A stretch of DNA of 64,000 bases, taken from contig OX381713.1 of NCBI GenBank assembly GCA_947462335.1, positions 23,800,381 to 23,864,380 on the forward strand, in the 5' to 3' direction. The number at the start of each line of letters is the position of its first letter. Within the stretch, counting starts at the first letter, position 1. A program made the translations under genes and the position numbers. The notes under the pieces are model-generated. The model ran no database searches. It saw only the letters and a list, made by a program, of their open reading frames with translations, and was not told the DNA's origin. Of this stretch, positions 30,957 through 42,889 are shown in pieces. This DNA comes from Harmothoe impar. Taxonomy: Eukaryota > Annelida > Polychaeta > Phyllodocida > Polynoidae.

Positions 30957-31655
30957 AGCCTATTCCGCATTAGCAAGATGACCTGTGTACAGCGCCATGT
31001 TTATTGGTACCAGTGTATATCCTCTAACCTCCAGCAACCAGCTCAGCCAAATCTCATGTCCGAGATTAGGGTACAAATAGGGTTTGAGTATTGTGAGTGG
31101 GTTGTACTTGGGTATTCCTAATGTCACTTGTCCCTCATAGAGTAATGGTTAGCATGGTGGATTCATGATGCAGAGGTCCTAAGCTCAAATCCCTGTCAAG
31201 TCATATCTTGGTGACCACACCAATAACAACCAATACCTTTTATTATTCATAAATATATAAAATTCCTTTGAAGAAATAGGAATACACATTTTGTCCAAAC
31301 ATTTTAATATAATTTCAAGGTTGTTACTCACTTCTATCCATCAAAGCAAAATATATTTGATATATATAAGAATATAAATGCATGGCATGGCCACCAAGAT
31401 ATGACTTGACAGGGATTTGAGCTTAGGTCCTCTGCATCATGAAACCACCATGCTAACCACTACTCTATGAGGGACAAGTGACATAAGGAATGCCCAGGTA
31501 CAACCCACTCACAATACACACACCCTATTTGCACCCTAATCTCGGAAACGAGATTTGGCTGAGCTGGTCCTTGCAGAGCAAAGGGTTATGATTGGTACCA
31601 GTGGTCCATAAGGGGGAGCCACTGTATCTCGCTAATGCGGAATAGCGCTTGCTGT
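30957..31655. mobile_element. 700-bp foldback with tRNA-like arms
   Basis: Outer arms share GCCTATTCCGCATTAG / CTAATGCGGAATAGCG. Further in they share CAGCTCAGCCAAATCTC, GTGAGTGGGTTGTAC and a tRNA-like block (31138-31210; inverted at 31400-31472), with a loop of about 130 bp of AT-rich DNA. Arms are about 280 bp each. No target duplication was clear. Confidence 0.75.
31138..31210 (+). repeat. tRNA-derived SINE-like block (left arm; inverted copy in right arm)
   Basis: An A-box-like word (TGGTTAGCATGG) and a B-box-like word (AGCTCAAATCC) are spaced as in tRNA genes. Acceptor-stem pairing is poor and a second copy lies inverted 260 bp away, so this is tRNA-derived repeat, not a functional tRNA. 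Confidence 0.55.
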
Positions 31656-32029
31656 CGACGGAACAGAGAGAGCCTATAAACATGTGCAGGATATGTGCAT
31701 ACAGTGACTACTTCAGAATGTCCTGATTGGACAGAAATAAAATTGTAGCTACTATTAAAGTAGTTGCTGGTGATTACTGAAATCAGCAGTTTAATAAAAC
31801 GTTTTTGGTGATTTGCTCTCCAACCCAAGTATATTGGCGAACTGTCATTTTGGTGGAAATTCCTGTCAAAATGGCCGCAAAATGATTAACAAGATGGCAA
31901 CCATTTACAGTCTGTCTCGAGGCTGGGTAGTCTATATAGTTCTGCCCAGTAGAGGATTTGCTTCACATATTATTGCGCCTACAGTAACCCCGACCTTGTG
32001 GTCAAATTGGAGGGGGAAATTTGACAGGA

Positions 32030-32440
32030 CCTTCACCTAGTTCAGGAAGGATTCTGGGCCGGACTTGCCCTTCTTCAACCTCCCCTCCCCCTGCTGACCG
32101 TCCTGGCTGTGATATCCCCGAGCAGGCGACATTTCCACATTTCATTGAGGCAGACGACATTCTGCGCACGACGCGTCTTCCCGCGCTAATTGACGGACGC
32201 TACCCCTATCATCGCTCACCGCCCGTCGCCCGCCCGAGCCCCACGTTAAATCGACCATCTCCCTCCTGCACCCCTACCCCCTGGGGCTTTTCTCTTTTTT
32301 GGAGGGGGGGGGGTGGAGGGCTATAAGGGGCAGACGACACCCCCGCCCCCCGGGGCTGGTTCCCGTCACGCCCGGCGTTCCACGCGGCGGGAGAGGCTGG
32401 CGGCGCCCTCGGGCGATAAAAGGGGAAATAGGCGGTAGGA
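32030..32440. promoter_or_regulatory. GC-rich island
   Basis: CpG-rich with a C-rich coding strand. It holds GGGCGATAAAAGGGG (32411-32425), a variant of the GCGATAAT word seen in four other islands, and a minus-strand GAGCGATGATAGGGG near 32203-32217. Its 101-codon open frame (32021-32326) ends in a poly-G run and is not recognised. Confidence 0.35.
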
Positions 32441-32449
32441 GGTGCACCG

Positions 32450-33000
32450 TGGTGTGCAGAGGTGAAGAGGAGGAATAGGGCAGGTAGGGGAGGGGATGGA
32501 ACCAACAAGGGAAGGAAATAAAAGGGAAAAGTGAGAAACTTCTCAGATAGAAGAATTGACAGGTGAGAAAGTATTCAGGTACAGGAGATGGAAAGTTGGG
32601 AACTCCTGGGGTTAGAAAGTTGGAAATACTAGTGCAGAAGAAATAAACATGGGTTTATTTAAATCATTCATATTATCATGCCATATGATATACAAGGCAA
32701 TATCCATATGTGTGTCACAATGACAACAGTAGTCACATCGCTGATGCCCCCTACCCCCAACAAAATAAATAATAAACTGAGCAAAATGCAGGAATGCGCA
32801 CAATGGTAGGGTGTAGATACCATTCATATATGGATTGATAACTTGAAAAGTTGAATAAGTTCTCAATCACTGGGATCACTTATGAAATCCGTTGGTACAA
32901 GTAGGCCATATCTCTATATTGGTGAATACCTAAACTAAATAACTGGGGGGTATGTGTTAGCACACCCCTCCCTATTCAGGACAATAACATGCAACACAAG
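32450..33000. other. Intergenic DNA
   Basis: Purine-rich then AT-rich; no gene recognised. Confidence 0.4.
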
Positions 33001-33005
33001 CTATC

Positions 33006-33440
33006 CCCCTTGCCCAATTGAGTGATTGGGCAAGGAGGGAATGTATAATGATGCTCTCTCAGATGAGAACTCCTGCTACAGTGGGAGTCATGCAGTGTCT
33101 GACTCTGCGTGTGACCAGGGTCAAGCATTGTTTGACTCTCTTGACAACCATAGTCTGGTATTGCCTGGGCCTCACTGTAACAAGAGTCCAGCCTTTCCTC
33201 CACATGGGGATTAAACATTGCTGTACTATCTTGTTACCAGGGACCAACTCTCTTTCAAACATGAGTCTGACAATGCTGGAATCTCTTGACAGTAAAGGTC
33301 AGCTCGACTTTCAGAACATTTTAGTTTTGGCGACATTTGCCTGACCCTTGGATGAGAGTCCGGCTGACTTTCACATTTTTCTCTGTGAGAGATGGTGGTC
33401 ATCTTTAATAGAATATGAGGCTTAAAAGGGAGAACAGTCA
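33006..33440. repeat. Degenerate palindromic hairpin array
   Basis: It begins with a perfect stem CCTTGCCCAAT/ATTGGGCAAGG (about 33008-33036), followed by irregular GAGTC...GACTC units (for example ATGAGTCTGACAATGCTGGA near 33260) and TTTTGGCGACATTTGCCTGA (about 33326-33345). Related to the arrays at 56096 and 60598. Confidence 0.6.
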
Positions 33441-33449
33441 GGACACATT

Positions 33450-34020
33450 GAAACACAGATCAGCATGGTGTAAACGCCTATATTAAGGACACTGGATACT
33501 ATCTCAGAAAACCATAGAAACTACTTGAGAATCGCTACATATCTTCCTATATATATAAATAGTACAGAAAAAAAATATGAAAGAGATTTATGGTGCCATA
33601 CCAGAGTAAAATCACCCCACCTGGTGGGACTTTTTACAGATATCCTAGACATCATTTCAACCTAAAACAAGGCATCAAGATGTTTTTCATAACAGTAAAT
33701 TACTTTAGTTAGGTGACTTAGGATATTTCTCAGGATCCTAGAGGTAATTCACATATTATATCTCAATAGGGTTGAAACTATTGAGTTAGATATTGGGGAC
33801 TTGCTTGACAATTGCAGGATAATCCCTTCATTAAAAGGAATCAACCCATAGATTCTTCACCAAAGTCTGTCAGAACATGGCTATATATGATAGGTGTAAT
33901 ATATCAAAAGAACAGCACCAATTATGGTGCCAATCTTTAGCAAATGGACAAGAACCACCTGACAAGCTACATCATTAGATGATATTCCACTTGTAGTCAT
34001 CAGATCCTACATATATATCT
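33450..34020. other. AT-rich intergenic DNA
   Basis: No gene or repeat edge recognised. Confidence 0.4.
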
Positions 34021-34022
34021 GA

Positions 34023-34330
34023 CCAGTGCTTACAGACACTTGCCCGGTTAGCTCAGTCAGTAGCATGCCTGCCTGTTGATTCATAGGTTGTGAGTTCAAG
34101 CCTCTCTTGGGGAAAACTGAAAAAGTTTTTCAAACTAGACATGCTAAGTACCACTGACCATAACATTAGCAGTCCTCACAGACACATGTCTGGTTAGCTC
34201 AGTAGGTAGCAAGTTTGCCTGTAAATCCTGAGATCCTAAGTTCAAGGCTCTCTTGGAGAAAATTACTAAAATATTTTCCAAATTGGTGTTTGCATGCGCA
34301 TCCACCAGGTGGAGCTCGGGTGCCCCGAAA
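34023..34330 (+). repeat. Tandem pair of tRNA-derived SINE units
   Basis: Two units about 150 bp apart each have ACAGACAC, GGTTAGCTCAGTMRGTAGCA (A box), GTTCAAGSCTCTCTTGG (B box) and an A/T-rich tail. Second-unit B-box spacing is preserved. A CTCF-like CCACCAGGTGGAGCTC (34302-34317) follows unit 2 and CCACAGGGGGGCACT is at 34356-34370. Confidence 0.65.
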
Positions 34331-34379
34331 CAGTTTCTGAAGGTTCTCAAAGCATCCACAGGGGGGCACTTAGATTGTA

Positions 34380-35440
34380 TACAGTATCCTTAAGTTAAAC
34401 GATTCCAATAGCTTTGCTCATTTTAACTCAAAATGGTGGCTACCTATGTAGCCAGATTTTGTGTCAAGTTGCAATACCATGTCATGTCATAGAACAACCC
34501 TAATCACAATCTAAATAGTCGCTGATGCTTCAGCTAGGGTAGAAGAAGATGGATCTGCATCTAAATTGATACCTGGGTGTGGTATGGGTGTCAGTGAAGG
34601 TTACAGGGGACCGTCGTTGTGTCAGACAGAGACGCAGGAGGTGCGACTTCCTGCAGTGCCGTGTGCGCATGCGTGAAGGGTGCCTGAGGGGTGGCAGTGG
34701 GGTGCTGGAGTGTCATGTCTTAATGATGGAGGAAGATCTCACTGTCAGAACCTTGGAGTTACACCTTTCGACCCATCCCCTCCAAAACACACCATACATT
34801 AATATGGAACCAGCAGACTTGAGTCAGGATCTACCCATACATGTACATACCTATCCGGCCCTTACTGCTCTAGCTGCCTCCCCTAAATACTCACATCTCA
34901 CATAATATATTCATGGAGAATATGACATTGTTAGACCCAGTATGTCCTCACACCTATACCCTGGGAAAAATATGAGTGTCAGCCTGACGCTGGCCATGTC
35001 GCCAACACCACTCACTTCCAAGAGTCACGCACTTATAATTGGTGACGATCAGGTATTATGCTAGGTGCCCATTTTATATAGAGGCTGGATTCAACATCGC
35101 TGTAGAGTATGGCAATGCTGGACCCTCTTCACAGAAGTCTGAAAGTATGAGAGTCCAGCATTTTCAGACACTGGGAAGAGGGTGCTTACAAGTTACACAC
35201 ATAGACCCCCCTCCCCCACCCACCCACCCAAACACATACACACACTTATCATACTTGCCCTCAAATCCTTATGACCTGGGGTATACATCACCCTACCCCT
35301 CCCCATCATACAACCTTGGTGTCAGTGGGAGTTGTCAGTTGTACAGCTAAGTGCTGGACACCTGCTGCTTCTACATGATGATTACCATGTCTGAGCTCAC
35401 AATAGGTGACTGATGGTTAGCAAAGTGGTTGATTGATGTC
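34380..35440. other. Intergenic DNA with a fragment of the hairpin family
   Basis: CATGTCGCCAACACCACTCAC (34998 onward) and GAGAGTCCAGCATTTTCAG (35150 region) match the palindromic array family. A GC-rich patch (34600-34700) has no exon signals. Confidence 0.4.
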
Positions 35441-35449
35441 CTCATTTAA

Positions 35450-36270
35450 CCCTTTATGGGCTGTGTATTGCATACAATTAATTGTAGGATAAGTGTTTCT
35501 ATAGGAGGTGTTAATTGTATATAACCACTAAGACCGACATTTGGTTGTATCAATTGTATACTGCTTATAAAAAGTGTTTCACAAAGGTCTACAACCAAGA
35601 TGTTAAGTCAGTCTTTGGCCTACAATCTAAATACAACTAATGTATAAGTGTTTCACAATGCATATTAGCGTGGAGCTCATACCATGCCCGCTAATATTTT
35701 CCCTACATGTTTTTTCATGCAATATATGTGTCATACTACACACAAAAAATCCCTGCAAATATCTGTCTATTCAGGATGAAAATAAACTGGTAATACACAT
35801 TTAAACAACACTTATGTTGATCCTATGTGATCATCATACAAGGAGAGCATATTTAATATTAATGCTACATGGTTATTAAGGTTGACTTACTTTTACCAAA
35901 TGTGAGTCTTAAGTTGGTGTTTCACAAGCCGCATTATTATCTTCAATTGTATCTCAGTATATGACCAGAGATACAATTGAAACTTGTGAAACACCAAGAT
36001 AAGATTAACATTGGGTGATATTAAGTTGGTCTTAGAAAACATGTAAAATCAATTGTATCTATTTTCCCCTTGTGAAAACCCCACAGGTGAGTCTACTCCC
36101 CGTGGTCTACTACTCACCATAGATGCATTTATGCATCATGTCAACCGTAACCACGTAGAGGCAGTATTATGTTTGAATGCAGCGCTGATAAGTTACTCAC
36201 CTTGGCTACAGTTGTGCATCACGACGACAAAGAGTATAATACATTAAAGTACTATGCAGCCCATAAAGGG
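35450..36270. mobile_element. 821-bp piggyBac-like MITE with TTAA duplication
   Basis: CCCTTTATGGGCTG and CAGCCCATAAAGGG are exact inverted ends, flanked by TTAA (35446-35449, 36271-36274). TTAA plus CCC...GGG ends are the piggyBac signature. Inside are an internal hairpin (35908-36003, TTGGTGTTTCACAAG and complement) and the ATGCATTTATGCATCATG core shared with 6.3, 12.8 and 17.2 kb. No transposase. Confidence 0.88.
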
Positions 36271-36504
36271 TTAAGATGTCAGATAGAGGCTCGAGGTATA
36301 TCTTGCAGTAGTGTATGATACTTGTGTCTGATATCTTTCTGGTATTGTGGAATTTCTTACTGTATGACTTGCTTTCTGTGTTCTTGTAACATTGATGAGG
36401 CCTAGCTGTGTATTATGCATGTGACTAGCCAGCATGCACTAATAATATATTCATACTACATTCATTAACATATCCTGCACCCCCTACACTACCCTACCCC
36501 TCAC

Positions 36505-36642
36505 AGAAGCGGATCCAGGAATTTTGGAAAGGGGGGGGGGGCGTGAAATAGGCAATGTACTGGGGGTATTGACAATTTATACATTAAAATATGCAGGAAA
36601 ATAGGGGGCGTACGCCGGGTCGGCCTCCCTCTGTATCCGCGC
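36505..36642 (+). mobile_element. CAGGGGCGGATCC-family copy, damaged ends
   Basis: Matches 27284-27420 through GCGTGAAATAGGCAATGTAC, then TTAAAATAT and TACGCCGGGTC. Both tips are diverged, so no duplication can be read. Confidence 0.65.
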
Positions 36643-36649
36643 TCACCCG

Positions 36650-37425
36650 ACCCCCTTGACCGCCCCTCTCTAACCCAGATTCTGCTGAAGTTGTTGACAT
36701 TTATGTACCCTGCTTCTAAGCTGATTCCCCTGTGACCGCAGCCAAGCCCCAATTAAGGAATTCATCCCCGGCACAGCCTCCTAACCCCTTTACATCACCC
36801 CCCCCCCCCGCCCGGCCACAAACCCTCATCCCTTCACCTGACTGTCATTGCGACCCCCCCCCCCCCCCTGTATGTACCTGTTTTCTACATACTGTAGAAA
36901 CCATAGAAAGACATGTTCAGGCAATCATATTTTCGCGCGCCTGTAAGCATCACATCCTTAGCTACATGTCATTTTTTTACGGTTTGTAAATCGGACAATT
37001 ATTAAGGATATTTGAGCCCAAACTATTTCATTCTATGAAGATATATATATGGACTGTAATGTACAAGGGAGGGGGAGTCTGGGCATCCAATACGGGACAC
37101 TCTCGATGGATTTTTGAGCTTGTACAGTATTGTTTGTCTTATATAATTGATAGAAAGTTTTAATTGGTCAGTTTGTCATTGTTATTTAATAGACATAATG
37201 TCATCATGTTTTAATAGACATAATATCATGCCTTGATGCTCAGATCTTGTGAGGACAAGGGGGTTAGCCATATGTATAGGGGAGCTTTGAAATTCCAAAA
37301 TACATGTTCTGTGGTATTACTTCTGTGACCACTACTCTGATACCCTACCATGTGCACCCCCCCTCCCCACATGCACATGTATTTCCCTTTATTCCTAAAT
37401 GCTCAAAGTGCAGACTCCACAGTCT
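36650..37425. other. Intergenic DNA with poly-C runs
   Basis: C runs near 36801-36811 and 36855-36868. No gene recognised. Confidence 0.4.
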
Positions 37426-37431
37426 AGTTAA

Positions 37432-37492
37432 GCCTGCCATGGTGTCAAACTATAGTCGACATCATGGCAGGCCTAGCGTCGACTATAGTTGA
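37432..37492. repeat. Interleaved inverted repeats with pseudoknot topology
   Basis: Stem A: GCCTGCCATGGTGTC (37432-37446) with GACATCATGGCAGGC (37458-37472), one wobble. Stem B: AACTATAGTCGAC (37448-37460) with GTCGACTATAGTT (37478-37490), perfect. Stem B uses the loop of stem A. Confidence 0.7.
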
Positions 37493-37754
37493 TGGCATTT
37501 ACACAGGATTACTGTAGGAATTGATAATTATGAGGTCCGTCCTTCTGGGAACTACTAGTTCTCAGAGGTCGTCCCCATGGCAAGCCATGTAATTTTTGGT
37601 CAGGATTCAAAGGGTTAATAACTAAATGAAAGTGTCCCTTTATTCATGTTACTTCACCAACGCAGAGCCATGATTATTGAGGCACCCATTAGCATTATAG
37701 ATATGAGTAGCAATATATAGTGCTACACATCATTGGAAAGCTAATTTTCAGGGG

Positions 37755-37840
37755 ATAATTTTCGCGCACATTATAATTTCGCGCACCTAAGCATGTGCGC
37801 GAAAAACGCGAAAATATGTACTGAGCGAAAATTAATACGT
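37755..37840. promoter_or_regulatory. Cluster of E2F-like TTTCGCGC words
   Basis: TTTTCGCGC and AATTTCGCGC on one side and GTGCGCGAAAA and CGCGAAAATA on the other form an inverted array. TTTCGCGC is an E2F consensus, but the palindromic layout could instead be a MITE fragment. TTTTCGCGCGCC also occurs near 36932. Confidence 0.35.
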
Positions 37841-37859
37841 TTACAGTATATATATACAT

Positions 37860-40390
37860 GTAGCAGTGACAGCAGCCATGAAAAAACTTCAATTTTGTGT
37901 CCCTGGCAGAGACAACACAACCCAGAATCCCATACAAGAATAAGAAATCATTAGAAACAGAATTCTACACTATCATGGCGCTAAATTTGTGGTATTTTAG
38001 CGCTATTTATTGAAAAACGCCATAATAGCTATAGATATATCTAGAACGCATATACCAATTCTTAAAACCACTAAGACCACGATTATGACCCATTCTGACA
38101 AGAAGAACCTTCAGGTTTAATTCTAGTACTGTTTTTAGCCACTGCAGGGCACCAGAATGGTAGAAGAGCCCGAAATAGACCAGAAATGCCTTTGGGTATG
38201 TTGTATGCAGAATACAATGGTACATCTTTGGTGTTCCATCTTTGTTGATAGAATACCATAATTATGTGGAGTGTAAAATTAATGTTTACTAGACAAAAAT
38301 GACACTTTCTGGTGACCATGGCAGCCATTTTCATATCATGAATATGATATATTGGTCCTAGTATCTTGGAAACGTCATCAATACCGCAAACCTAATTATA
38401 GGCATTTCAAATTCCTCTCAGAACCAAATTTCTACTAAAAGCTATCCATTTATTAGGACACTCATCAATAAAATCTATTTATACATAACACAATTGCTAA
38501 GCATATTGCTGGAACCTGGTTGGAGATGATCCTGATAGGGAATACAATAGGAAGGCAAAACGGCCATTATTAAGCACTAGTTTTATGTTGCAAATTGATA
38601 TTTCATACTTAATCATTCATCAAGAGTACTTGATTCTGCAATAAATCAAGAACATATCAATCCGGTAACTGGTTTGAAATAGGTTTCAGGTGAAAAAATG
38701 CATTTTTCTACTTTTAGATTATATAGTGGATATACAAGAACTAGCCGGTTATACAAAAAGAGACCATGTGAATATCTTAAAACTGTGACTTACCACACAC
38801 TTTTAAGCGCTATTTTTGAATTCCCCAGGTCAAAATACATAAAAATAAATGTGTCTGGTGCCGGTTTTTTTCAACTTTTGAAAATTTGTAGACCAGTGTT
38901 ATATGTGTACACAGACCATGCATAAATGCAATGAAATCATAGCCAATGTAAGAATATTATGGGTGTGACTAAATAGCCCATGTGAGAACATCATTGGTGT
39001 GACTAGGCGTGTAGGCTTGTGAGAATATTGCCATCATTTCTGATACTGACAAAATAATTTACAATAATGGACCATGCAGGACCCAAGCCAGTTATAAAAT
39101 GGGTTAAAAAGACTATAGAGTGACTATACCCTCTAGGCTAGCTTATCAGAGTTACAGCACTAGACTCCAAGATCTACTCATTAACCCCCTTCCCACTCCA
39201 TCTTCCCCTTCCTGAATCTTTTTCATTCTCCTTTCTTTCCTTTCTTTTTGTTCTGCTGTTGGCCTGGCCTCATTAACGTCTGTACGAGATGAGCACTGGG
39301 TACAGACTGGGTGCCAAAGGGTGAGCATCTAATAAACTGTCTGCTGTCTTTAGGCTCTTGCATTCCATTATATCAGTTCTCTGTTATTATCTTGACTATC
39401 TTGAATATTGACCTTTGGCATTGTCATTCTCATTGCCATAGCCTATATTCATTGGCGGAAGGCATGCATATAGGGAGACAGTTATAATCAGTCCATCAGC
39501 AGCCAATAATGCATTTTATATTTCTTTTGTATGTATGTATATATTTCAAAACAAAGGGCATCGTGCAAAGGGCAGAGGCAGCAGCCTCTGGGCAGCATCT
39601 AAAATACCCTTGAAAAGCCGCTGCTGTCATAGGGCAGCAAAATTGCTACCTTAAGGCAGTAATACTACTAAATTACAGCTCTTGCTATGAAACATAGAAT
39701 AAGATTTTTTTAATCAATCCAAAAATATTGAACATGGATACTACGTCCCCTTTTCAGAAAGATGTAAATTCTGTCTCCAATACAACTTATTTCACTCCTT
39801 AGCCACTATCCCAGGGAGCACATACTTGCAAAGTTGCATATTTGCATGGCATAGGACCGGTTGTTAAGTCCCAAATGACATTTTTCAAGGTCAGCAGTGA
39901 AAGGCATATATGCTGTCCCTCAAGGGTTAACACCTGTTTTGGTCTTCATATAGACAGTCATTCTGACATACATTTTTCATGAAGTTCACCTCACACATTG
40001 AATCACACAAAAGTGCATCTGAAATTGGTAAGAGATATGCAATGACAAGATTCATCCAGAAGCATCCACTATTAATTGTCCATATCTACAATTTTCCAGG
40101 GATGGAAAACTCAATGTGGAAAGTCAGCCATTTCAGGAGACAGGTAATTGCAAAGCCACATGATAGAGCTGCACAATGCACCATGTTCCCTCCTGACTCT
40201 GTGTTCAATAAGTGCTCATTTTTTAACAAGGGGGGGGGGTCTAAAGAATTTGGACATTTTTCAGTAGGAGTGTGGCAAACAAATTTCATCCCGTGTTACT
40301 ACATTTTAAGGGGTTGGCCGAGCACTATTTCAACCTTCCGTGGGGGGGGGGGCTGCTGAAAATAGTATCGACCCGACCCCCCCCCCCCCC
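37860..40390. other. AT-rich intergenic DNA
   Basis: No recognised gene. Sequence near 38080-38400 has the texture of an old MITE but no ends were resolved. Confidence 0.4.
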
Positions 40391-40418
40391 CCCAAATTGT
40401 CAATAAATGACCACTCCC
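40370..40418. mobile_element. Right end of a second Harbinger-like family
   Basis: Poly-C then AATTGTCAATAAATGACCACTCCC, followed by TAA (40419-40421). The design matches the insert at 18895-22046 (CATAAATAATGAACGCTCCC then TAA) with different bases. The left end was not found. Confidence 0.45.
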
Positions 40419-40424
40419 TAAGTC

Positions 40425-41860
40425 AGTTTATCCTGTTAGTCACTTCACAGTCTGATGGAGACGGCACAATGCGCGGCAGGATCTCTGTGGATGTGGCGTG
40501 ACGCGGCCGGACTACATCTGTCTAATCACTTCACAATATTTGAGGTATTCATCCACCCCATTGCACTCACGGCGTCCTGGGTAGAAGTCCCTAATGCCGC
40601 CACCACCATTATCATAGTACGGACCCTGATATTGTATTTGAAATGGTGTACTCTATGGACATAACTATAGATATTTAGCTGTTTTGTTTACTTGTATGCC
40701 TAATAACATATTGGACTATTATTTTGATTGAGCCAAAAGGAATTTGTTCTCTATTTTGCCCTTATAGTAAGGAAATGATAATGCAGCTAAGTGGAAAATT
40801 TTCGTCTTAAAAATTATTTTTGAATGAGAGATATCCAATTGTTAATGATTTTTATGTATCAAGTCATGCGGTATTAGTCAGATTTGTTAACCACACCCAT
40901 ACATTATGTAAGAAATGGTTTTGTAACATTCATTAATTAAAATGGGGTCTTTATAGGTCATGTTTTTTCAACCACATTATTGTATAACCTCAATGTCAAT
41001 CTAAACAGTACATTTTATAATGATCATTAACTTAATTCTAGCGGTGAAGTGAATAGATAAAAAAAGTGAGATTCAAATGAGATTTAATTTTAATCACTTT
41101 AACAATTCCTAAATAAAATGGACACATTTAATCCAATGCGTGACAAAGATCCCCACTTTCTTTAATGAAGGTATATGCTAACTTTGATAGTTCGGTCGTA
41201 CCTAGTAGCCACACCCAGGTATTATCAACAACAACCAGTTGGAAAGGCGTCTTTAACCCTTCCTCACTTAGAGCCTAATTAACTCGAGATCCTCAGTAGA
41301 AAACACACCTTCTTGGTCGCATTAACCTCCTACACCCTACTACCCACAGCTTCCAGCAGAGTCTCAATGGTTCTACACACCATTAGCCCCCCCCCTTCCA
41401 CCACCCTTCCATACCTTGCTGTGGCATATAGTACATTTGTTGTACATAGACTTCTCCTGGTATGGGGTCTCTAGTACACAGCTGCCATTTTGTTTACGAT
41501 TTTCTACACACAATGACTCCAAAACATTGTTACTAGTGTCTTACCCATACCGCTTGGTAATACTTCCTGGTCTCCTGTAAAGCAAGCGTTGGTACCAGAT
41601 ACAAAATGGTCGTGATACAAGGAGGACCCTTACCTATAGTTGTTGAAGGGTTAACATTTTCACTCCTGTAACCTATTCCACTCCCCACCCCTAACTTCCG
41701 TCCCCACTCTACCCTGCCCATGCCCTCATCTTGTCAAATCAGCGTCTGAATCTTTGAGCCCATATCACTGCCACCCCTCAACTGAAAAAAGAACATCGCT
41801 GCGGGCTATATGTATACAAATACCCCCTCACAACCCCACCCCACCCCTCTCGCCTATTCC
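40425..41860. other. AT-rich intergenic DNA
   Basis: No gene recognised; a short C-run occurs near 41387. Confidence 0.4.
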
Positions 41861-41862
41861 AG

Positions 41863-42030
41863 CTTGTGCCTGATAGCCCCTATCAGTTCCTTCAAGCGGC
41901 GACGCTGGCGCCCCAAGCGGCCAGTGGAGGCTTCACCACGCCCTGGCGGCGGCCACAAAAAGTGAAATCGGCGTGGTGAAAACGAGGCTGGGAGACGCAG
42001 GCCGCCTGCCTTCACGATGCACTGAGCAAA
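41863..42030 (-). CDS. Candidate terminal coding exon, minus strand
   Basis: A GC-rich island in AT-rich DNA. Reading the minus strand, TTTGCTCAG (acceptor-like, near 42025) leads into an open frame of about 55 codons with CIVKAGGLRLPASFSP, PPPGRGEASTG and GRQRRRLKELIGAIRHKLE, ending at a stop near 41861-41863. The basic, helix-prone tail looks protein-like. I do not recognise a family. Open frames of this size can occur by chance in GC-rich DNA. Confidence 0.25.
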
Positions 42031-42484
42031 CAAGGTCTCAGACCAGTAATTGGGGGAAAGGTAGCTGACATTGGGGGAGAGGGAGGGTGTGTGTTGGGAA
42101 ATGGAAAGGGGCGGGGGGTGCTTAAAGGGGTGGTTCTGCTTCTGGTGCCTTCCGCTAGGGGTCGTTGGATCGATATCAATGCGTTCTCATGGGTATTGGA
42201 TTGTCTATAGCCTCGGAAGCCTTCGGTGGCCTACACAATTGCAAAGACAAATTAATCCAAACGCATGGAGAAGGAACGAAGGCTCATATCAATACCAATG
42301 CGTTGTCAAGATTATTGGATTGCCTATTGGTGTGCTTCTAAAACCACTAACTCTTTTTTAGAAACCAATTAATAAATACACATATTACAGAATATAAAAT
42401 ACTGGAAATAAGACAAAACAAGAAAAGTATTCCAAAACAAGAAGGAGGGGGCCTGAAGAAGTCAACAAACCTTGAAGCACCTAA

Positions 42485-42878
42485 GGCCACCTTATTTTGA
42501 TGACTTGGATTACGGGCACTCAGAGCAAATATTTTGGGGGGCGGGAGGAAAAAAAAAAAAAAAAAAAGCTGCTCTTCTGTACTGAAAATTCCGGGGGGCG
42601 GGAGGGAAAAAAAAAAAAAAAAAAAAAAGCATGCAAAAGTCTTCTTTTGGCTATCAAATCAAGGTATATTGAGAAATATTCCCAAATATTCCAAATTTTG
42701 AAGGCCTAATTCTGGGTGTTTGCTAGTCAGCATGTACTTTTTTTTTTTTTTTTGCTAAAATTCTCAAAAAAAAACCAGCGGAGGGGGGTAAAAAAATAAA
42801 AATAAACTTTTTTTTTTTGCAAAATGCCAAAATTCCCATCGGCGGATCCGTAATCCAAGTTATCAGAATAAAACGGCC
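42485..42878. mobile_element. 394-bp Harbinger-like MITE, copy 2 (uninterrupted)
   Basis: GGCCACCTTATTTTGATGAC and the complementary right end (TCAGAATAAAACGGCC), flanked by TAA (42482-42484, 42879-42881). Subterminal CTTGGATTACGG is mirrored as CCGTAATCCAAG. Contains two poly-A blocks after GGGGCGGGAGG. Confidence 0.85.
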
Positions 42879-42889
42879 TAATTAGCCTG

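Noticed and set aside
34041..34110. Functional tRNA gene
   Set aside because: A and B boxes are present but acceptor and anticodon stems do not pair well, and a second unit sits 150 bp away. Better called a tRNA-derived SINE.
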